A DNA stretch of 64,000 nucleotides from Bilabrum cf. latius (GCA_965178125.1 OZ237759.1:310001-374000), one strand, 5' to 3'; shown: positions 10,039 through 19,250, counted from the first letter of the stretch. Numbers and translations: made by a program. Notes: generated from the letters alone by a model not told the origin.

Positions 10039-11244
10039 ATGAACAACATTACAGATAAATAGCGAGAAATACTGAACGATTTGTACTATAATAAAAAGAG
10101 TTTTCTTGGGCGCGATCGCTTTTGGAAACTTGCTTTGGATAACGGTGTAGATCTACCACGACGAACCGTCTACTCTTGGCTGAGTAATCAAGAGGTGTAT
10201 CAAATGCAAAAGCCAACACGCCAAGCCAAAAGCATCAAATCTACTCGATCCAAAGCACCATTCAACAAACTACAAATAGATTTAGTTGATATGAGTAGTA
10301 GCACAACTGCAAGAGGAGCAAATTGGTTACTAACTGCCATTGATGCCTATACCCGAAAAGCATACGCTTTGCCAATGCCCAATAAAAATGAAAAGACTGT
10401 TCTTGATAGTTTAGACCTATTGCTGGATGAATTACCCAAATTACCCAAATCCATCTAGAGCGATAACGGTTCAGAGTTTATCAACAAGAAATTTAAAGCC
10501 CGTTTAAAATCCTTGAAAATTAAACAGATCTTGAGTACTGCAGGAAAGCCTTAGACCAATGGACTCGTTGAAAGATTCAATGGCACACTCAAACGATTTA
10601 TTAAAAGCGATTTACTGAGCACAGGCGAAAATGATTGGGATGTTAACTTGCCATTATATCTCAAAGCATACAATTCCACTCCACAAACTACCACGGGTAA
10701 AGCACCTGATAAATTGGTTGAGGAATGGAAACAATCAAATATGAAAGAGGCTCCTGAAATCAAACAAGCATCCAAGCAAGATTTGGCAACCCAGCAATTC
10801 AAGATTGGCGATCAGGTACGAATTAAATTAGTCTAGAACCAAAACTAGAAACGTGCGGAAAATTGGTCCAAGGATTTATACCAGGTTGCCGAGGTGTTTA
10901 AGCCACGATAGCCTTGGAGTCCTTTCCAGTATCAAGTTAAGGATAGCCAGGGAGGCTTACTTAAAACCAAGTATGGCAACGAGGATTTGCAACAAATCAA
11001 TGCGGTGGAAAACAAGAGTAAATTAGCGGAGCGATTTGAACTTAGTAGCATTACACGTCCCAGTGTCCGAGATGGCGAATAGGGATACATTGTTAGATAC
11101 AAAGGATACTCTAAACCGGAATGGAATAGCCTGAAAAATTTGGAATTGGATGTACCAAAAATGGTACGGCTATTTGATCGCAAACACAATGTGGTTTGGA
11201 AAAAAGACAAGAAAGACAAATGGACATTCTCATGGAAAAAATAA
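10039..11244 (+). CDS. Retroviral-type (rve, DDE) integrase with chromodomain-like C-terminus
   Basis: A 401-aa protein. The catalytic core shows LQIDLVDM (first Asp), SIQSDNGSEF (second Asp) and GKPQTNGLVERFNGTLKR (Glu). The Gln residues before SDNG and before TNG are TAG codons at positions where rve integrases normally carry Gln. The C-terminal region contains GYIVRYKGYSKPEWNSLKNL, a chromodomain-like YxVxWKGY segment, as seen in integrases of chromoviruses and polinton/mavirus-type elements. The enzyme would insert the element into the host chromosome. No clear HHCC zinc finger is visible at the N-terminus. TAGs at 10060s, 10456, 10550s, 10834, 10849, 10908 and 11080s are all in frame. 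Confidence 0.88.
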
Positions 11245-11303
11245 CTGAATATCATTTATACATTAAATCATTTACATTAAAAATGATTTAAGGCTAATTT
11301 ACA
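11243..11303. repeat. Intergenic ~60-bp repeat, copy 1 (palindrome-containing)
   Basis: ATAACTGAATATCATTTAT, then AAATCATTT-6 nt-AAATGATTT, then AAGGCTAATTTAC. It sits between the integrase stop and the next start. Two nearly identical copies follow at 11996 and 12575. Each precedes a gene start by 10-20 bp. Confidence 0.7.
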
Positions 11304-11314
11304 AAGTTATATAT

Positions 11315-11629
11315 ATGGAATTAACTTTTGAAAACTTACTCAAAACACCAATTAATGAATGGGATAAGGAAAACATTGAGAATCGATTGAAAATACTTGG
11401 CGAACTTATTAATAGACATGGATACCATCCACGGTTTCGAGAGAGTCTGGAAGTTTTGTGCTACTTAATAGAAGTAAAATGTTATGGATGCAATGATATT
11501 AACTGTTATCATATTGATCTAAATCCTGGAAAAAAAGTCATAAACCCTGAATATCAGCAACTAAAGGAATTACTGGCGAAATTTTACAATCATAAATATA
11601 GTTGTCAACGTAAACTAGAAGATTTTTAA
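11315..11629 (+). CDS. Hypothetical small protein
   Basis: A 104-aa, helix-rich protein starting in GTTATATATATGG, with no TAG codons. It contains CYGCNDINCYH in its middle, a possible Cys/His metal-binding loop. No family is recognised. It is the first of three cassette genes each preceded by the same ~60-bp repeat. Confidence 0.5.
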   Translation: MELTFENLLKTPINEWDKENIENRLKILGELINRHGYHPRFRESLEVLCYLIEVKCYGCNDINCYHIDLNPGKKVINPEYQQLKELLAKFYNHKYSCQRKLEDF

Positions 11630-11977
11630 ATCACCCCACACAAGAAACAATTAATCAAAGATTCTTTGTCCAATGGTTTAATTGATAACATCAAGAATGA
11701 TTGGGTAATGAATTTGAATGTATCATCATTCAAAAGAACAGGTGCTTAGCTGGGAATATCACCATGTTTACTTGCTGGAGGTGGTGGTAATTGCACATTT
11801 TTTATTACATCGCTCATGCGCAAACTAACACCCCTAGAATATCTAAGATTGCAGGGATTTCCTCCAGATTTTAAAATTTGCGTTAGTAGAGCACAGACAT
11901 ATAAACAGGTTGGAAATGCAATGTCGGTTAATGTGGTGTGTTTTATTCTAAAAAGCATGCTGATGGGATTGAAATGA
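11630..11977 (+). pseudogene. C5-cytosine DNA methyltransferase C-terminal fragment
   Basis: The frame following TAA 11627-11629 is open to TGA 11975-11977 with one TAG. It contains KLTPLEYLRLQGFPPDF and YKQVGNAMSVNVV, which are motifs IX-X of C5 DNA methyltransferases (RLQGFP and QxGNxV). The catalytic PCQ and ENV motifs are absent, and no start codon follows the upstream stop closely, so this is the tail of a lost gene or a solitary recognition-domain remnant. A distinct, intact methylase-like gene lies at 19251-19997. Confidence 0.6.
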
Positions 11978-11995
11978 GAATTGACGCGCTGTTAA

Positions 11996-12058
11996 AATAA
12001 CTGGATATCATTTATGCATTAAATCATTTACATAAAAAATGATTTAAGGCTAATTTAC
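11996..12058. repeat. Intergenic ~60-bp repeat, copy 2
   Basis: Same order as copy 1: ATAACTGGATATCATTTATG, AAATCATTT palindrome, AAGGCTAATTTAC. It precedes the 12073 gene. Confidence 0.7.
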
Positions 12059-12072
12059 GAAATAGTATATTA

Positions 12073-12576
12073 ATGAAACATCATTACTTGGATATGGCAT
12101 TAAACAGTCTTCCTATGATTAATACCAAAAAATTGGATTGCGATCATTTCTAGTACTCATATTCATACGAGATTTCTCGCCCCACTGTGTTTCGCAGACC
12201 TGATAACGGATATGATCATGATCGTGATTTAGTTGCGTCTCTTATCATAATTCGTAACAATGAGAAATATAATATCAGAATATATGTGTGTCCCAATAGT
12301 AAGAACGGTATTCCACTGCCTGCCTTTCTTTTTGAGAATGCAATTAAAGAATTCAATTTGTAGAAACTTATCAATCTGTGTATTTACTCAGGTTGTATCA
12401 TAACTCATATGAATTATCGTGATTCTCTTTCAATTAGCTATGAAGCGGTACTTGAAAACGATCCACAATGTAGTGAATTCGAATAGAGTTCAATAGGTGA
12501 TTGGCGGTGGAAATTTAAACACCAAGCAGAGTTCATAGATTTTGTAATCCAAAAAATCATGAGTATCAAAGAATAA
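12073..12576 (+). CDS. Hypothetical protein
   Basis: A 167-aa protein that appears only with TAG as Gln (TAG near 12150, 12361 and 12484). It is rich in Tyr, Asn and Ile, with no recognisable motif; the C-terminal EFIDFVIQKIMSIKE is helical. The start is in AGTATATTAATG behind repeat copy 2, which supports a real gene. Its cassette neighbours are also unidentified. Confidence 0.5.
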
Positions 12577-12637
12577 ATGAATATCATTTATGCATTAAAT
12601 CATTTACATAAAAAATGATTTAAGGCTAATTTACATT
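12575..12637. repeat. Intergenic ~60-bp repeat, copy 3
   Basis: Nearly identical to copy 2, overlapping the stop of the 12073 gene and preceding the 12649 gene. The repeated promoter/spacer creates homologous joints between gene cassettes. Confidence 0.7.
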
Positions 12638-12648
12638 AATTAGAATAT

Positions 12649-12960
12649 ATGGAATACAGTCAACTCCTTCCTTTTAAAATCATGTTTGATAAGAAATCCG
12701 ATCGATTATTGCTTGGATGTGTGGAATTTCCAATCGAAGAAATAGAAAGAATAGAACTATCTCGCATTAGCAAAAATGCCATCGATTTCCACCTGCCTTT
12801 ACTTAAAAAAGAACTCGAGCTAATGGATATTGATCCTAATCACTCTGATCTAAAATACAAAGCAGTTAAGCCTAGCACTGGTGGTCCATCCCTCAATACC
12901 GAAAACAAAATTAAAGTGATAAACCAAATCTTAGATACATTAAATCTAATTTCTACTTAA
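12649..12960 (+). CDS. Hypothetical small protein
   Basis: A 103-aa protein starting in AGAATATATGG, predicted alpha/beta, acidic in the middle (IEEIERIELSRISK). No TAG codons and no family recognised. It is the third cassette downstream of a ~60-bp repeat. Confidence 0.5.
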   Translation: MEYSQLLPFKIMFDKKSDRLLLGCVEFPIEEIERIELSRISKNAIDFHLPLLKKELELMDIDPNHSDLKYKAVKPSTGGPSLNTENKIKVINQILDTLNLIST

Positions 12961-13121
12961 AGAAATATCTCAATATACTTTGTGCGATGAATCTTAAAAA
13001 CGTTTCCTCCTTGTCATTCGAAATTTGAATTAGTTTTTATCGTACTAGTATAGGAAATACCATGGAAATACCTGTTTGTTAATCCATTGATTCTAAGTAT
13101 TTACTCATTAAATTCATCAAT

Positions 13122-13192
13122 GGGATTATGTTGTAACGGTAGCATACTAGCCTCATTAGCTAGAGATTCAGGTTCGATTCCTGATAATCCAC
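13122..13192 (+). tRNA. tRNA-Met (CAU anticodon)
   Basis: The T-arm is TCAGG-TTCGATT-CCTGA. The anticodon arm is CTAGC-CTCATTA-GCTAG with CAT in the loop. The D-arm is short (TGT-AACGGTA-GCA). The acceptor GGGATTA pairs with TAATCC over six base pairs, leaving G1 opposite A72. A CAU tRNA could be Met elongator/initiator or Ile (lysidine-type); the mismatched first pair is unusual. The gene lies inside the viral element, not in host DNA. Confidence 0.7.
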
Positions 13193-13222
13193 ATCCAAAG
13201 AAAACTAACAGCAATTAACACT

Positions 13223-13290
13223 TGCATTCTACGCCTGTAAATCTCGGTTCGATTCCGAGGTGATACCTAGTATCACTAGTCACTGCAGCG
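13223..13290 (+). other. tRNA T-arm-like sequence followed by a hairpin
   Basis: CTCGG-TTCGATT-CCGAG forms a perfect T-arm, followed by GTGATAC-CTA-GTATCAC, an inverted repeat. Upstream, TTGCA and TGTAA could form a stem around TTCTACGCC. No D-arm or normal acceptor is found, so this is a degenerate or rearranged tRNA rather than a callable gene. Confidence 0.35.
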
Positions 13291-13355
13291 AGCAATGTTT
13301 TCTGCGAAACATCATTTGTTTCTGGGTTTCTTAATGTAAGAAACTCAAACTCAAA

Positions 13356-14036
13356 TTATTCGCCAATTATGCATTTAATCTTATTGTATATATCGGGCAA
13401 TTCAGTTCGTGGTAAATTAACACAATCAATATACATGAAATTCTAATTGTTCATCCGCCCATCAATTCTTTTTTTCCAACCAAGTAAAAATAGGATAACT
13501 GTATACATACTGGTGCAATCTATTTGACCATTATGATATATGTTTATTCTTTCTAATGGTTGCCTACTATTTCGTGGAACAATGTTAATTGAAATAACTT
13601 CAACGTGTTGTACGATATTTACATGACAAATTTGATGTTCCATCATCATCTAATCGGATCTCCTTTGTAACTCATCACGCATCCATTCACTATATCCTAC
13701 TCTATCTACTAACTCCTTAGTTAAATTTATCTGCGTTTGATTTTGCTACGGTTCAGGTTGTTGTTCTTGTTCTGATTCGTGGAATACGCGTACTCCTTGG
13801 GATATCTAATTAGAACCAAAACGAATTTCGGGTACAAAATCTGGTTCAGGTTCAGGTTCAGGTTCGGATTCAGGTTCGGATTCAATCCACGACTATCTGC
13901 AAGTCGGGCATTTTTCCTGCGGTGGTATAGTTTCCATACAACTATTACAAATAGTGCCTTCTCCACAACACCCTTTATGGTAATACCTATGATCCGTTAT
14001 CTCATTCAAACAAATACAACATTTTAATGTGTTCAT
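13356..14036 (-). CDS. RING-finger protein with Pro/Glu spacer
   Basis: A 226-aa protein, continuous with TAG as Gln (about 13891, 13807, 13747, 13647 and 13443). The N-terminus CCICLNEI...YYHKGCC...TICNSC...KCPTCR closely matches the RING of the 9445-9978 protein. It is followed by a PE spacer (SEPESEPEPEPEPD), a Gln-rich stretch and an unrecognised C-terminal domain of about 110 residues containing VPRNSRQPLERINIYHNGQI. Ubiquitin E3-like function is inferred from the RING. The start lies in AATATATGA behind a palindromic element at 14055-14085. Confidence 0.72.
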
Positions 14037-14054
14037 ATATTATTGTATAACATT

Positions 14055-14086
14055 TTAATCTTAAATCATTTATGATTAAAATGATA
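14055..14086. promoter_or_regulatory. AAATCATTT palindromic promoter element
   Basis: CTTAAATCATTTATGATTAAAATGAT lies 20-50 bp upstream of the RING gene start on the minus strand and over the 3' end of the next gene. Confidence 0.5.
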
Positions 14087-14089
14087 TAT

Positions 14090-14593
14090 TTATAGCCTTA
14101 AGTTCTTCCTAATTCTTACTATGACACTACAAGGATTTTTTGCATGTTTCTAGCGTTCTGAATGTACCTCAAAAAAGTGATCAGTATCTGCCACTGATTG
14201 TATAAACGTTCCAAATGTTTTGAATTGGTCGCTGTAACTATCTATTTTATCTTGCCACTGATTTTCTAAATCCTCTTCTACACGTCTTTCATATTCATCC
14301 TCACTCATTTCTGGTAACGGTGTTATACAACTATACTTTGGTTTCTCAATCCAGGGCTTTATGTAATTTTTGTTTTGATCAATATACTCTTTCAGTGTTT
14401 CTAGTTGCTCTGAAAACATCTTTAGTTTTCGGCACGATACCCTCCTTCCAACATCCGGATATCCATGCCATCCAACTCCATCACATTTATCCATGAATAT
14501 TGTGATCAAAGTTTCATACACAGTGTCTCTCAAATACATTCCTTTCATATTTTTACCTGTTTTGTTTTCATAAATCGTTATATTGTATCCCAT
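14090..14593 (-). CDS. Hypothetical protein
   Basis: A 167-aa protein starting in GTTATATATGGG; TAG at 14150 is read as Gln and adds 19 residues to TAA 14090-14092. It contains FMDKCDGVGWHGYPDVGRR and then a long charged helix (EDEYERRVEEDLENQWQDKI). No family is recognised. Confidence 0.55.
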
Positions 14594-14602
14594 ATATAAC
14601 TA

Positions 14603-14645
14603 TATAACATTTTAATCTTAAATCATTTCATTGGTAAATGATTTA
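14603..14645. promoter_or_regulatory. AAATCATTT palindromic promoter element
   Basis: TTAAATCATTTCATTGG then TAAATGATTTATT, centred about 30 bp upstream of the 14593 start (minus strand). Confidence 0.5.
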
Positions 14646-14648
14646 TTA

Positions 14649-15299
14649 TTAATTTCGTTTGGCATTGATCAAGGCGTACCAATCAATCTTGATACCACTT
14701 GCCCCTTTCTTGCAATTCTAGTGCTTATCTAACATCTACAGTTGGGAATGTTGCTAGTGATACTCTTGCCAAGATTGACTATGCTCGCCCAGCTTAAAAT
14801 ACAATCGATCATTCTTACCCACTCTAGTTGGCAACTCAACCTCTGGACGAGTCTTATACCATTCGCTTAACAGTTTAATATACGGTACTACGTGATCCAC
14901 ATGCCGATCCTCAATCACCCCAAATTGGGATTGCGAATTTCTGTACCGTTCAATCTATTCCTTTATCTCGTTACGACCCGCCTCGATCAACCTGTTTATA
15001 AACACTGGATATCGAGTTCGCTTTGATAAGGGAGTATAACTACGGATCGCCCAACGATAACTTATACCCTACTAATTACCCTTTTGATCACGAACAAAGT
15101 AAGCATTTCGCTTAACAAAATTACTATTAACCTCAAAGTAGTCCAAGGTCTCCAGCAAATCAGGATAACTATATTGTAACAACTCCCTCATCAAACCATC
15201 AATTCTTTCTGAAGTTACCCTTCCAGTTGACGCATCTTTCAAATATGCCTTAAGTTCATCAGTTAAAGCCTTCTTAGTTGTAATTCCAAATTTTTCCAT
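14649..15299 (-). CDS. HNH-like (DUF3223-type) nuclease-fold protein
   Basis: A 216-aa protein, continuous with several TAGs as Gln. The C-terminal half has DRHVDHVVPYIKLLSEW, then WQEYHQQHSQLQMLD and NCKKGASG. This resembles the DHv.PF..L...F / W..YH...A.LQ.LC..CN..KG pattern of HNH-like DUF3223 domains of phages and giant viruses, with His in place of one zinc-binding Cys. A homing-endonuclease-like or repair role is possible. The N-terminal ~75 residues (FGITTKKALTDELKAYLKD) are helical. It is located between the accessory cassettes and the primase-helicase. Confidence 0.6.
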
Positions 15300-15324
15300 C
15301 AGTTCTTACTATTATCCAGCATTT

Positions 15325-15355
15325 TTTTCTTAAATCATTTTAATTTAAAACAATT
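15325..15355. promoter_or_regulatory. AAATCATTT element upstream of the HNH-like gene
   Basis: CTTAAATCATTTTAATTTAAAA, a decayed version of the palindrome, 25-55 bp upstream of the 15299 start (minus strand). Confidence 0.4.
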
Positions 15356-15401
15356 TACAATTACAATAAATCAGGGTGTTGCTTCTGTTCCAAAATTTCG
15401 C

Positions 15402-15596
15402 CAGTAAAAATCTTACTTGCTCTTGAACAGAAATTTACTTGTTTTGGTACAAAAATGCATTTTACCGCTTTTCCTTTATAAAGTGATTCTGGAAAAATGC
15501 ATTTTCAAATAATTTGTGTAGCTTTGTGATCCAAAGCAAATAACGAGAACCGTCTTTGAACAAAATCATTCAGTTCTTAGTTTTTTTCTACTGGCA
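15402..15596 (-). repeat. ~200-bp repeat, copy A (inverted)
   Basis: Read on the minus strand this contains TTGCCAGTAGAAAAAAA, TTTTGTTCAAAGACGG, CACAAATTATTTGAAAATG and AGGAAAAGCGG in the same order as copies B (18717) and C (21706) on the plus strand. It lies just downstream of the primase-helicase; no ORF is present. Confidence 0.75.
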
Positions 15597-15659
15597 AAAC
15601 CTCTTTCAGTTCATTATTTGTAATAATGAACAAAGTAACTTCGAATTCGAGATTGTCTC

Positions 15660-15733
15660 TATATGAATACACAGAAGATTGCATTTTTGCGAATATGTCC
15701 GTATTAAAATACTTGGTTTTAGTACGGAAATAA
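15660..15733. terminator. 3'-end spacer module behind primase-helicase
   Basis: GAATACACAGAAGATTGC, TTTTTGCGAATATGTCCG, TATTAAAATACTTGG and TTTTAGTACGGAAATAA match, block by block, the spacer 2773-2886. It lies directly 3' of the TGA of the primase-helicase gene. Confidence 0.45.
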
Positions 15734-18646
15734 TCATTCAACCTGGCATTGTGATTGGGTTAAATCTACGGTGTTGGGGGTGATCATTTGGGGTTGCACA
15801 CCTTCGAGTGAACTTGATTGGATCACCATTTGTCCCTTGCGTTTCTAGATGCGTTTAGTCTTGGTGTATACTGGTTTGATACTAGTTCCACTCCAGTGGG
15901 TAAAGATGTGAGCAAGTTGACCCAATTGCTGTTTCCAGATGATGGGTTTCTTTGTATTTTTGCGTTGGCGTTCCTTTCGCAAGTTATCCATGTATAAGTG
16001 GTGTGCATTGAGTTTGTCCAAGGCGGATTGAATTTGTGGTTGTTTTTCTTGGATCACCTTGTAGCTAATGGTCTTTTGATCCAAGGTACTATCCATTCCA
16101 AGTGCTTGGCACAAATCATTAATCACTCGAAGTTGCAGGGGCAACAAATCGGGACAATCCGCATAAAAGTGATCCTCGGTATCACAATGCAAACGCTCAG
16201 GGGTAGTCGTATGTTCCTAGTAAATTCTAGTCAACCGTTTGCGTTGCTAGTTATCAAACATCAGTTGAAAGATGTGGTTGCGTTGCTCACTGGATTCAAA
16301 TGTGCCACTAAACATGTTATCAAACTGGTGCTTTTGATACTGTTCCAACTAGGCAATCGTGGCTTTGTTTTGATAGACCAACAGTTCTAAGTATTTGGGA
16401 TCTTTGACCCGTTCAATTTCATCGTAGTGTCGATACTTATATAGAAAAGCATCTGCTTCTTTAAAGTTGCTGTCTAGGGTCTCTTGCAGTTTCGAGACGG
16501 AGTAACCACACAACTTGAGGTAATATTCAAATCGATCCTTGAAATACAGCTTGGTTCGTGCAGTTTCAATCATGTTATCTATCACCACTCCTTGAAACCA
16601 ACGAGGGGCATTCTCTAGACGATAACCATAATCGTTTATTGTTTGTTCAATCACCTTGAGGTATCCCTTGGCTTGTTCTTGGTTCTCAGGAAAATCGGTA
16701 TGCTCAGGCTTGGTCTTGATACAGTAGTACATGATGTTATCGGTTAGTTCGCGAACCCTTAGAGTTGCCTAGAAAACATCCTCGATGTTGCAACTGTGGT
16801 AGGCAGTCGCCCAAACAAACAGGCAGTCAAACTAGTCCTTGACATCAAAATTAACACCCACAGTAATGGTGGGAGTATATGCAACTAGATCACGTCCACT
16901 CCATTCCTCTCGGACGTTCTCAAAACTAGAGTTGTTTTCATCACCCATGTAGTACAAGGCATCGGCACTTGGGACGTGGTGATCCACGTTACCTTTGATC
17001 AATTCTAGCTTTTTCTTACTACCACAAAAGACCACGCATCGTTTGCCCTCTTTGAGTTTGTGCACCAGCAAGTTAATGAACTTCTTATCGCTAACTTGAA
17101 ACGCAGAACGGCGTGTGGGTTGGTGTGTGTTTACATTGTATTGGATTTGATGGGATTGAACACCCAAGTTACGTAGCAGGTGAAAGCATCGTTCGCTGAC
17201 AAAAGCATCACTCAATACCACCTGCTTGGCACTTGTAATGATTTGTTCGAAGGCTTCGGCACTTTGTCTGGGTTTCTTTTGGGTGGTAGAACTAAACTGT
17301 CGCAAGACTGCTTCAATCTCGTCGATCACTAGCAAATCGAATGGGGGAATGCAACCCGAGTCAGGCAACAGCTTCCACAAACTCTCGGGACTGATGGTTA
17401 ACCGATCTTGCTGTTTAAATTGTTTTTTGTTTTTGAGATCCAGATAGCAGGTGATTTGCTGTTCTGGTGGGAGTTTAAGATTAAGGTCATTGGTCATGTT
17501 CTTGGCAAAGATCCGTCTGGGTGAAAACACAAGCACTCGGGGATACTTGTCACCTTGGTGTTCAAGCAACTGCCGTACTTGATAGGTCTTGCCTGTTTTC
17601 ATGGCACTATGTTGAATAATGTATTGGTTTTGGCTTTGATCCTCCTTGAACTGGTTAGAACAGCAAAACTAGTGGTGATATTCGTGGGTGGGAACTTGCT
17701 TCTTGAGTCGCAAGAAGGTGTGTTCAAACCGCCACTAAAAGTAAGTCTATCGAGGGTTGTCTATGTAGCAACTAGCTACCTTGACCAGACTCTATACGTT
17801 ATACTTGGGCTTTGTATCACCCATCAAGTTCCAAATGTGTTGACACGCACTGATTTGCTCTTGTTCAGTGTACTGCTTGCACTTAAGAGCCCATCGCTGG
17901 TAGTGTAACTGGGTCAATCCTGAACCTTTGATTGCGTAAGCCATGGCTCGAAACACCTCGGATGGCTAGTGATTGTTGGGAATAACAGCCAACAAGAAAT
18001 CCTCGAACGGTGTTAGATCGGGATCAAGTTGGTGAAAACTGTCGGCTGGTTGCTTTTCAAGGTTGTCGTAGAGATCAGACCACATGTAAGTAGATTGCTT
18101 TTTACGTGGTGCTTTGGGTTTAGGCGAAGTGATCTTGATCTTCTTGGCAGGAAAGGTACTTTGTAGGTATTCCATGCATTTCTTGGAGGGTAAAACTAGG
18201 GTCTCTGCACTAACCTCTTGGTCTCGTTCAAACAGCAACCCGCTGGCTTTCCAATCGGCAGGGTGGTGCTTACCGGTAATGTCTTGTTTGGGAATCCAAG
18301 GTTTGTCTTCGTATTTAAATAGTAAGTGGTATTTGGGGTTATCTTTGGTGGATGAAACACTGCTTGTTCGAATGCCACCAGTGTATTTGAATCTGCGTGA
18401 ATCAATTTTACTTGGTTGATCTACATCGATGGCACAAATGCCTGTTGTACCTGTCTTAAACACGATGTAAGGATATTCTTTGGGATCTCGATTGCGGTAC
18501 TGTTCCAGTCTAACCGAACCAAAATCCAATTGAGACCAGTTGCTTGGTAAACCTATTGGTTGCTTCTTGCCTTTACTGTCCCACTTGAGGTTCATTCGGA
18601 GGTAGGGGATCGAGTGTTGTTCTAATAGGGTGGTTAAGAGTACCAT
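15734..18646 (-). CDS. Primase (AEP) - UL9/origin-binding-protein-like SF2 helicase fusion
   Basis: A 970-aa protein, in one frame with about a dozen TAGs as Gln. The N-terminal primase domain has CAIDVDQPSK (catalytic DxD at about residues 74-76), GGIRTSS and PKYHLLF (sxH-type motif), typical of primase-polymerases. The helicase starts at about residue 345 with SAMKTGKT (Walker A), VLVFSPRR (Ia), VIDEIEAV (Walker B, about 441-444), VVFCGS, PTITVGVNFD (V) and VFQATLRVREL (VI). This order matches the herpes UL9/origin-binding family. The Gln of motif VI is a TAG codon. The C-terminal ~250 residues are unassigned and may bind the origin. The start ATG 18646 follows TATAAAG. The gene is flanked by inverted repeat copies A and B. 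Confidence 0.85.
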
Positions 18647-18671
18647 CTTTATACTATCCCTACCCAAAAAT

Positions 18672-18702
18672 CCTTAAATCATTTTTCTCCAAATGATTTA
18701 GC
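18672..18702. promoter_or_regulatory. AAATCATTT palindromic promoter element
   Basis: CCTTAAATCATTTTTCTCC then AAATGATTTAG, 25-55 bp upstream of the primase-helicase start. The same arrangement precedes the tyrosine recombinase. Confidence 0.55.
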
Positions 18703-18716
18703 TAAAAGGGGGTTTT

Positions 18717-18919
18717 GCCAGTAGAAAAAAAGTAAGGCTGAACGATTTTGTTCAAAGACGGTTTTCGTTATTTGCTTTTGGAACAGAAAGGAACACAAAT
18801 TATTCGAAAATGCATTTTACCAGAATCACTTTATTAAGGAAAAGCGGAAAACTACATTTCTGTATGAAACCAACTGAATTTGTGTACGTGACCGAGTACT
18901 GGAATTTTACTGGTACGGA
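18717..18919 (+). repeat. ~200-bp repeat, copy B
   Basis: GCCAGTAGAAAAAAAGTAAG through ACCGAGTACTGGAATTTT. Direct with copy C (21706-21906) and inverted relative to copy A (15402-15596). It lies upstream of the primase-helicase and contains GGAACAGAAAGGAACACAAA; no ORF. Confidence 0.8.
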
Positions 18920-18947
18920 ATGTACGGAAAGATCCACTGGCGATCTT

Positions 18948-18978
18948 AAATCATTTGATTTGAAAACGATTTAAGGAT
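18948..18978. promoter_or_regulatory. AAATCATTT palindromic promoter element
   Basis: CTTAAATCATTTGATTTG then AAAACGATTTAAGG, ending about 25 bp upstream of the small gene at 18999 (plus strand). Confidence 0.5.
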
Positions 18979-18998
18979 GTTTGTCTATTAGTAGGTAT

Positions 18999-19160
18999 AT
19001 GCCAATAGAGTAGAGAGCCTTGTTTGATAAGAAAACTACCAAAGGAAAGTTAAACACCGAAGAGATAACCTTCTTGAACCAGTGGTGGGCTGAGACTAGT
19101 GCTCCCAAAGCGATCCGCACCGAGATCAAGAGACTATGTAAGAAGTTTGGGCTAAGATAA
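18999..19160 (+). CDS. Small basic hypothetical protein
   Basis: A 53-aa Lys-rich protein (FDKKTTKGKLNTEEITFLNQ, then a C-terminal LCKKFGLR) with one TAG (19011-19013). The start lies in AGGTATATG behind a palindromic element, which supports expression. No family is recognised; the size and charge would suit a DNA-binding or regulatory peptide. Confidence 0.45.
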
Positions 19161-19250
19161 AATTCCGTACCAAGAGCGAGTAAATTGGTAGGGATTTATT
19201 TGTAAAATCAACATTGTCTATGTATTTACACAGACAATATTTGATTTTGA
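19161..19250. terminator. Convergent spacer module, divergent copy
   Basis: Contains AATTCCGTACCAA and, downstream, ATTTACACAGACAATATTTG with GATTTTGATTAA. ATTGTCT and AGACAAT also form a hairpin. It separates the 18999 and methylase genes, which converge here. Confidence 0.35.

Noticed and set aside
13223-13275. Suppressor tRNA with CUA anticodon (would read UAG)
   Set aside because: CTA is present in TTCTACG, but the flanking bases do not form an anticodon stem at the right spacing and D/acceptor arms are missing. Kept only as a tRNA-like remnant.
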